DNA from: Pontiellaceae bacterium
Lineage (GTDB): Bacteria; Verrucomicrobiota; Kiritimatiellia; Kiritimatiellales; Pontiellaceae
Direction of reading: 5' to 3'
Assembly: GCA_016937035.1 (NCBI GenBank)
Contig: JAFGWS010000044.1
Location: forward strand, 1 to 19,113
Length of the DNA: 19,113 nucleotides
Position numbers and translations under genes: made by a program. Of this stretch, positions 14,718 to 19,113 are shown piece after piece (position 1 is the stretch's first letter; every line of letters starts with the position of its first letter). A model generated the notes under the pieces. The model saw only the letters and a program-made list of their open reading frames with translations. It did no database searches and had not been told where the DNA came from.

Positions 14718-16598
14718 CTATTCCGAGGCCGGCTGTTCATCCGGCTGCAGCGCTTTAATCGCCGCATGTTCCAGCAGGAAGGCACGGCGTTTGGCCGCGA
14801 AGCCGAGAATTCCATCGGCGGCGGGATCCAGATCCACCTGCTTGCGATAGTTTTCATAGCTTTCGAGCTTCCGTGTATCCTTCTCAACCTCGGCACCGAT
14901 AAGTTTGTCATACTTGCCGATCATGGGGCCGAGCACCTCGGGATCCAGCCACTTTTCGGCTATTTCCTTCACATACTGGAGGTATCGCGTACGGAGCTCG
15001 GGCACCGCCAGCAGACGCGAGGCGAGGGGTCGGTCATCCCGCTCGGCCACTGCCAGCGGATCTAACGTTGTGCCGCCGGCACCAAAACCTCCACCAAAGC
15101 CGCCGCCGGGGAAGCCGCCGCCTCCGCCAAAACCACCACCGGGGAAGCCGCCGCCAAAGCCGCCGCCTGCATCAGGACCACCACCGGGGAAGCCGCCGCC
15201 TCCGCCAAAACCACCACCCGGGAAGCCGCCGCCTCCACCAAAGCCGCCCCCAAATCCGGCGCTCTCGTCGATCAGGACTTCGTTACAGTCGTATGGCAGG
15301 ATGTGGAACATGCCGTCGGGATCGAGATAAATCATGTAGTCGCTCGCCCGGGTCCAGTAGCCGTCGCTGTTGACCAGCACATTCTCCAGCGCGAGGAACC
15401 GAAGCGCTCCATCTATATCCAGCATCGTTCCCAGTTTGGATACCACCTGATCGGGCTCGACGGCATCCAGCGTTTTGCACAGCTTAATCAGACTCGCCCA
15501 CGCCTCGTCATCCTCCTTCGATTTCAACTCATAAACTTCCCGGTAGGCAGCAATATCCTCTCCCATATCGTTCAGGGAGCCGCGACCGTTCGGACTGCCC
15601 GGCACTTTCCAGCGACTGCCTTTTTTGGTATCAAACTGCTCCTTGAGAAATATTTTATCCTGCTGCTGCATGTTCACATAAAGGCCCCAGCTTTCGCCGT
15701 TAACCACAACCCGCACCCAATTCACCTGCGGCATGGGAAGATATTGCCCCTCGATCTCTCCGCTCAGGACCGCGCGCATTAAACTGGCATCGCCGTTCGA
15801 ATTGAGCAGGTTGAGGTTCCGGTATCCGCCCAGATCCTGTTTTGAGTCGACCATATCCATTTCGATTGCCAACGAGCGCTTCGAGCCCCGAGAGACCATC
15901 ATGTACGACGAATTACCGCGAAAGTTCACGCCGACATTGGGATAGGTTTTTCCATCGACGACCAGAGTTGCCGCCACCCTTACGTCGGTGTAGCGAAAAT
16001 CTTCCAGCTCCTCTTCCCAATCGTCGTTTTCAAAAGTCAGGAACAGGGTTCGTATGATCGCCTGATCGTAGAGTGGAGCGTCTGGATACTTCTCGACATC
16101 GTCCGGGCTCAGGGCGATTCCCGCTTTCGGAGTTCCATTGTTATTTCCGAATCCACCCGGCATGCCCATCATCCCTCGACCGTTTCCCTGTGAGCCCGCC
16201 TTCAACGCGGCCCGTGCCGTAGCGCGCTCCTCGCTGTTCAGCCAGCCGTCTTCGTTCAGATCATACTTAGATACCACTTCTTCGGTCTCCTGTGAGCCGA
16301 ACATACCGCCACCAAAGCCCCCGCCACCAAAGCCTCCGCCTCCACCGGGACCGCCGCCTCCAAAGCCGCCGCCGTCCCTAGGCGGCATTTGCCCCTGAAA
16401 CGGGAATGCGTTTCCCGCACCATTCGCTCCGGTCGGGTTCGGCTGATTTCCCTGTGCATAAAGCGGCAACGGTCCGAAAAGCACCGCCAGCAGGCAGGGA
16501 AAAAGGACGAGGGTCAGCAGACCCACAACAACCTTCGATAAAGAATCGGTGGCGGAGTGGCTCCAGAATGGGTTGGTCACTGTTTTTTTAATATCCAT
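14718..16598 (-). CDS. Secreted CotH-kinase-family protein with EF-hand and glycine-rich inserts
   Basis: A 626-residue exported protein. An N-terminal signal sequence (hydrophobic core about 23-46, likely cleavage after LYA at 48) is followed by a Gly/Phe-rich tract (about 76-100) and one canonical EF-hand calcium loop, Asp113 to Glu124 (DLNEDGWLNSEE). The CotH domain runs from about 175 to 610; CotH of Bacillus is a protein kinase of spore coat proteins. Candidate catalytic-metal acidic residues are Asp412 (NSDGYW) and Asp437 (ILPYDCNE), where the more usual second Asp of a WDxD-like motif is Asn439. A second Gly-rich tract (446-510, repeated GGGFPGGGFGG) sits inside the CotH domain just after that motif. 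The ATG has AAGGA at a good spacing. Kinase activity is not shown by sequence alone. Confidence 0.88.
   Translation of the reverse strand: MDIKKTVTNPFWSHSATDSLSKVVVGLLTLVLFPCLLAVLFGPLPLYAQGNQPNPTGANGAGNAFPFQGQMPPRDGGGFGGGGPGGGGGFGGGGFGGGMFGSQETEEVVSKYDLNEDGWLNSEERATARAALKAGSQGNGRGMMGMPGGFGNNNGTPKAGIALSPDDVEKYPDAPLYDQAIIRTLFLTFENDDWEEELEDFRYTDVRVAATLVVDGKTYPNVGVNFRGNSSYMMVSRGSKRSLAIEMDMVDSKQDLGGYRNLNLLNSNGDASLMRAVLSGEIEGQYLPMPQVNWVRVVVNGESWGLYVNMQQQDKIFLKEQFDTKKGSRWKVPGSPNGRGSLNDMGEDIAAYREVYELKSKEDDEAWASLIKLCKTLDAVEPDQVVSKLGTMLDIDGALRFLALENVLVNSDGYWTRASDYMIYLDPDGMFHILPYDCNEVLIDESAGFGGGFGGGGGFPGGGFGGGGGFPGGGPDAGGGFGGGFPGGGFGGGGGFPGGGFGGGFGAGGTTLDPLAVAERDDRPLASRLLAVPELRTRYLQYVKEIAEKWLDPEVLGPMIGKYDKLIGAEVEKDTRKLESYENYRKQVDLDPAADGILGFAAKRRAFLLEHAAIKALQPDEQPASE
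15080..15258 (-). repeat. Glycine-codon repeat tract inside the CotH-family gene
   Basis: On the + strand this is an imperfect array of CCGCC/CCACC units encoding Gly-Phe-Pro repeats on the other strand. A 33-bp segment at 15108-15140 recurs exactly at 15186-15218 (offset 78 bp, 26 codons), so the tract probably grew or shrank by in-frame recombination. A smaller related tract lies at about 16300-16375. Confidence 0.85.
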
Positions 16599-17063
16599 GA
16601 GGGTTCCTTTATTATGTTGGCCGGAGATTTCTCTCGGTGAAAAAAGATAACGGCAACCCCATGGAAACCAATGCCTGAAAAATTAATGCTCACGGCTTTA
16701 CCAGAAACAATAATCCCCTTTAACACCTCCATCGGAATACTTAATGGCCCGAATTCGCCGAGTAGACTGACGCTCCGCCTGCACGTCGAGGGGGTTGCCT
16801 GCTGCTGCTTTGTCTTCTGTCGAGGGCGTTCAACGCATGCCGGGAAAGGGGGCTTCTCGGGGGCTATAGACTCGGCATTCAAATATTGCGATAGCGTGTT
16901 GATTGTTGAGCCGCAAGAGAACACATAGAACGCGAAAAAGCAGGTGTTTTTGTCTTTGTGCTCCTTGCGCTCTATCGTGGTTAATCTCAATATTTAGTTT
17001 CCGGAGCAATAACCAGATGGAAACACAAGGATCGAAATAGTATATTTAAGGTCGATCAGAGCG
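16599..17063. other. Gene-poor stretch upstream of the CotH-family gene
   Basis: No convincing gene lies in these 465 bp; the open frames have repeat-derived, unrecognisable products. It must hold the CotH-family promoter, but no clear boxes were found. It contains an imperfect inverted-repeat element (16906-16985). It also has GC-rich direct repeats such as AGGGGGCTTCTCGGGGGCT (16847-16865), flanked by ATGCCG (16837-16842) and CGGCAT (16873-16878). Confidence 0.5.
16906..16985 (-). repeat. Imperfect inverted-repeat element ('ttaaccacga...' type)
   Basis: The right arm, read on the - strand, starts ATTAACCACGATAGAGCGCA and continues AGGAGCACAAAGAC. The left arm, read on the + strand, is GCCGCAAGAGAACACATAGA followed by ACGCGAAAAAG. 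Both arms resemble the same degenerate repeat in opposite orientation, so the whole can fold back on itself. It belongs with the units found between bioF and the BioH-like gene. Confidence 0.5.
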
Positions 17064-17438
17064 CTATTCGCCGGGCACCGATTGATTCGATAATGGCGGC
17101 AGCTTGGTCGGGAGAGCTTCTCTGTTCTTTTTGGTCAGGAGAACAATGCCCCAGATTGCGACCGGGATTCCATATCCGGACAAAAACAGAACGGTAATCT
17201 GAACAATCGTTGCTACGGTTTTGAGTTCATGTTGTTTCAGGTTAACAGCTGCGGTTGTTACGAGCACCAATACACATAGTCCGAGAAGAAAAGAAAGATA
17301 GCGAAAAAGATCAATGTTTGTTGATTCCCGTCGTTCCAGCAGGGGAATCAGAAAGAACACAAAGTTCATTATGGCCATAATGAATAATACGCTGAACACC
17401 AGCGAGAGCGCGGTATATACTTTTTCGGATGTTTTCAT
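17064..17438 (-). CDS. Small membrane protein, function unknown
   Basis: A 124-residue protein with about four membrane segments (roughly 6-32, 43-62, 74-92 and 94-104) and a polar tail rich in Lys and Pro (KKNREALPTKLPPLSNQ). No family is recognised. I used the ATG at 17438; a TTG three codons upstream also keeps the frame. Neither has a strong ribosome-binding site. It is more AT-rich than the flanking metabolic genes. Confidence 0.62.
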   Translation of the reverse strand: MKTSEKVYTALSLVFSVLFIMAIMNFVFFLIPLLERRESTNIDLFRYLSFLLGLCVLVLVTTAAVNLKQHELKTVATIVQITVLFLSGYGIPVAIWGIVLLTKKNREALPTKLPPLSNQSVPGE

Positions 17439-17600
17439 AATGAGCAAAGTGTATCTCTTCTGAATCAGGTTTTCAAGAATCGATATTCTTTTTCTGAATC
17501 GACCAGCCTTCCTTTTTTTCCAAGCCGCACTCGAACCATTGCCCTATACATAAGGTGCACCGATAAATGAAGCATCCTCCCGTGTGCTATCGTCATGCGT

Positions 17601-18044
17601 TCAGTCGTGAGCATCTATTCGTTTATTGTTGGAGCTCTTTTCATTGTTCTTTTCTATTTGATCTGCAAATAGCTTCAAGAAGCCAAATACACCCATTAAA
17701 ATAATCCCAGATAAAATGTTTAAACCTGCTTCGCTCGGTTCGACAGTTCGTCCCCATTTCGTCACACCTGATACCAAATGGAGAATACCGCCAAAAAAGA
17801 ACATCACCCCAACAAAGAATCCTCCCGTTGCAATTTTCCTAAAGAAGGATTTCCTCCCAAATTTCCACAGATCCAAAATCAGAAATACAGTGCCTAATAC
17901 AATTGCTCCGAAATCCTTCTGATTAGGATTAAATCCAGATGTGGCATCCGAAATGACAGAATATGTTCCGTATGCAATGAACAACAGAGACATCCCAATA
18001 CAGAAGGAATACATCTGAAACGTATCTTTAGCTGATTGTTCCAT
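17601..18044 (-). CDS. Small four-segment membrane protein, function unknown
   Basis: A 147-residue protein with about four membrane segments (roughly 12-31, 45-62, 70-92 and 108-126) and a long charged, asparagine-rich tail (ADQIEKNNEKSSNNKR). The family is not recognised. The ATG has GGAG about 12 bp upstream. It is followed, after 162 bp containing the 6-bp inverted repeat AAGAAT-CGAT-ATTCTT (17475-17490), by another small membrane-protein gene on the same strand. The AT-rich composition resembles the group at 9026-10076, but the sequences do not look alike. Confidence 0.68.
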   Translation of the reverse strand: MEQSAKDTFQMYSFCIGMSLLFIAYGTYSVISDATSGFNPNQKDFGAIVLGTVFLILDLWKFGRKSFFRKIATGGFFVGVMFFFGGILHLVSGVTKWGRTVEPSEAGLNILSGIILMGVFGFLKLFADQIEKNNEKSSNNKRIDAHD

Positions 18045-18551
18045 TATTTTTTATAGCTCCAACGATTAGGATATGAGGGTTCCCGCAATGCACCATCTTC
18101 CTGTTGGACTGAGCCCGCGAACCAAGGTGGAACTCGGGCATACCCAACCTGTCTATGGGGAAAGTATGCTCCACGCGCCGATGTTTCAATTTTTATTATC
18201 GGCATCTTATCAACCCTGATCTTAATGATCAGGGGAAATTCGAATTAGGGCTTAGGATTTTCGCAATCGGTGAGATTCCGATTATCAAGGCGTTGAGGAT
18301 TTTCTGCCCCGCCCATGTCGCGGGGTTCTCTGTCGCAAACTCCAGAATGGCTTCGCGCCAGCTTGCCTTGTCCGTATCACGGGCATCCCTGCCTCCTTTG
18401 TCCGGTTTCGGGGTCATTCCGGGGCTGCATAGCCGGTGCGTAGTGCAGGCTGTACGGGGCAGCAGGAGACAAGAATGACGTTACTCGAAATCGGTGAAAA
18501 TCTGGGGAATCTGTGGATAAAACCGGTATAACCCGTCAGGTGTCGGAAAGG
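18045..18551. other. Gene-poor, hairpin-rich stretch of about 500 bp
   Basis: No reliable gene. Three short perfect inverted repeats lie within 112 bp: CCCTGATC-TTAAT-GATCAGGG (18214-18234), AATCGG-TGAGATT-CCGATT (18265-18283) and CCCCGC-CCATGTC-GCGGGG (18307-18325). Open frames cross it on both strands (62 codons on -, 18229-18417; 107 codons on +, 18155-18478), but neither resembles a known protein. A dispersed structured repeat or a decayed element seems more likely. A periodic repeat unit follows at 18488-18519. Confidence 0.45.
18488..18519 (+). repeat. Short 10-bp-period repeat ('aatctgtggata' type)
   Basis: The sequence reads AAATCGGTGAAAATCTGGGG followed by AATCTGTGGATA, which is three similar units of 10 to 11 bp. 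It lies about 30 bp past the stop codon of the SWIM-domain gene. Repeats of this wording are familiar between genes in the Planctomycetes-Verrucomicrobia group; the match is from memory. Confidence 0.45.
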
Positions 18552-19113
18552 TTATGCAGAATAGGTTTTTTGGTGGAGCGCGGAGAGCTTTTGGTGCGAT
18601 CTCGCTTGGAGGTTGAGCCGCCCGCGCGTGGTTTCCCATTTGGCGATGGATGGAGCCGATACACCGAGTTCCTGAGCAAATTCTGCGCGGGAGAGGCCGA
18701 GGTGGTCGCGCAGCGAGCGGATAGATTTGGCCGTTGGTTTAAAGGTGGGGGGCGCGGGGGGAGGCGGCGGAGTCGGGATTTCCTCTGCCGGCGTGCTCAA
18801 TTCCTGATCGAGGTCGATGCCGAAGACATCGCCGATGGCGTCGGAGCCGAGGGTACGTCGGCGGCGTGAGCGTGTGCCGGACGTGAGATCTGCGACGGCG
18901 GTATCAACAGCAATCAGCTCTTCATGATTTACTCCGCGCAGCTTAAAAAGCAGCTCCGGCTGGGTGTCGAGCCGGACGGCAATGCCGTACATGGCCGCAG
19001 CCACATGTTTGCACATGTCGGCCCAATCGGGGCAATTGCAGTTAAAGCGGATTTCGTTCGGATGCGGAAAGAGTCCGTTCAGCGGATGGGTGACGATCTG
19101 CATAATCTCTTCC
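18552..19113 (-). CDS. SWIM zinc-finger protein with C-terminal helix-turn-helix (partial, 5' end outside window)
   Basis: The C-terminal part of a larger protein; the frame is open to the right edge, so the N-terminus is missing and the first ATG in the window (19101-19103) is probably internal. Counting from that Met, the SWIM motif CxCx(6)CxH is complete with Cys22, Cys24, Cys31 and His33 (CNCPDWADMCKHVAA). A conserved-looking stretch LLFKLRGVNHEELI follows (51-64). After an Arg-rich segment and a proline-rich linker (110-119), residues 126-165 form an XRE-like helix-turn-helix (SRAEFAQELGVSAPSIAKWE). SWIM domains bind zinc and often act in DNA or protein interaction. The added HTH suggests a DNA-associated role, but no specific function is known to me. 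Confidence 0.85.
   Translation of the reverse strand, partial: EEIMQIVTHPLNGLFPHPNEIRFNCNCPDWADMCKHVAAAMYGIAVRLDTQPELLFKLRGVNHEELIAVDTAVADLTSGTRSRRRRTLGSDAIGDVFGIDLDQELSTPAEEIPTPPPPPAPPTFKPTAKSIRSLRDHLGLSRAEFAQELGVSAPSIAKWETTRGRLNLQARSHQKLSALHQKTYSA

Noticed and set aside
15062..15373. Pro/Gly-rich array as a possible CRISPR or separate Pro-rich genes
   Set aside because: Units are codon repeats in phase with the CotH-family frame, without uniform repeats and unique spacers.
16577..16990. 137-codon - strand frame beginning with KEHKDKNT-like residues
   Set aside because: Its start is translated dispersed-repeat DNA and the rest matches nothing; this is a typical spurious call.
18155..18478. 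107-codon + strand frame and 62-codon - strand frame in the hairpin-rich stretch
   Set aside because: Overlapping frames on both strands with no domain, no membrane or signal pattern and a probable repeat origin; described as a non-coding stretch instead.

Overview
The window looks like chromosomal DNA from a Gram-negative bacterium of the Planctomycetes-Verrucomicrobia-Kiritimatiellota group, most probably a Kiritimatiellota/Verrucomicrobia lineage. This is an inference from four things: moderately GC-rich genes, a secreted LolA-like/serpin fusion, a CotH-family protein with glycine-rich inserts, and degenerate intergenic repeats of the 'ttaaccacgaag...' and 'aatctgtggata' kind that are common in those genomes. 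No rRNA, tRNA, phage, transposase or CRISPR was seen.

Layout: all genes from 174 to 12523 are on the + strand and all genes from 12536 to the right edge are on the - strand, so there is one convergent junction (12-bp gap at 12524-12535).

Plus-strand half. lon (AAA+ protease) is followed, across a very large stem-loop that contains the lon stop codon, by a secreted protein joining a LolA-like N-terminal domain to an apparently inhibitory serpin. Next come rimO (ribosomal protein S12 methylthiotransferase), an OmpR/PhoB-type response regulator with no kinase nearby, an OsmC-family thiol peroxidase, and an AMP-forming acyl-CoA ligase. After these lie three small, more AT-rich membrane proteins of unknown function, a secreted Ser/Thr/Pro-rich protein, and two overlapping MscS-family channel genes, the second lacking the usual C-terminal domain.

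Minus-strand half, in direction of transcription from the right edge. First is the C-terminal part of a SWIM zinc-finger protein ending in a helix-turn-helix domain. Next is a roughly 500-bp gene-poor stretch with hairpins and repeat-like sequence, then two unrelated small membrane proteins, then a gene-poor stretch with an inverted-repeat element. These are followed by a secreted CotH-kinase-family protein with an EF-hand and two glycine-rich tracts, closed by a strong hairpin terminator, and finally bioF and a BioH-like esterase (biotin synthesis). The bioF-bioH spacer is almost entirely made of degenerate dispersed-repeat units.

Working relationships: bioF and the BioH-like gene probably serve biotin synthesis, and the two MscS genes are probably translationally coupled. 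OsmC and the ligase are close enough to be co-transcribed. I see no complete, clearly new multi-gene system. The strongest novelty candidates are the LolA-like/serpin fusion with a predicted P1 arginine, the lon-stop stem-loop, the MscS pair, and the group of small membrane proteins.
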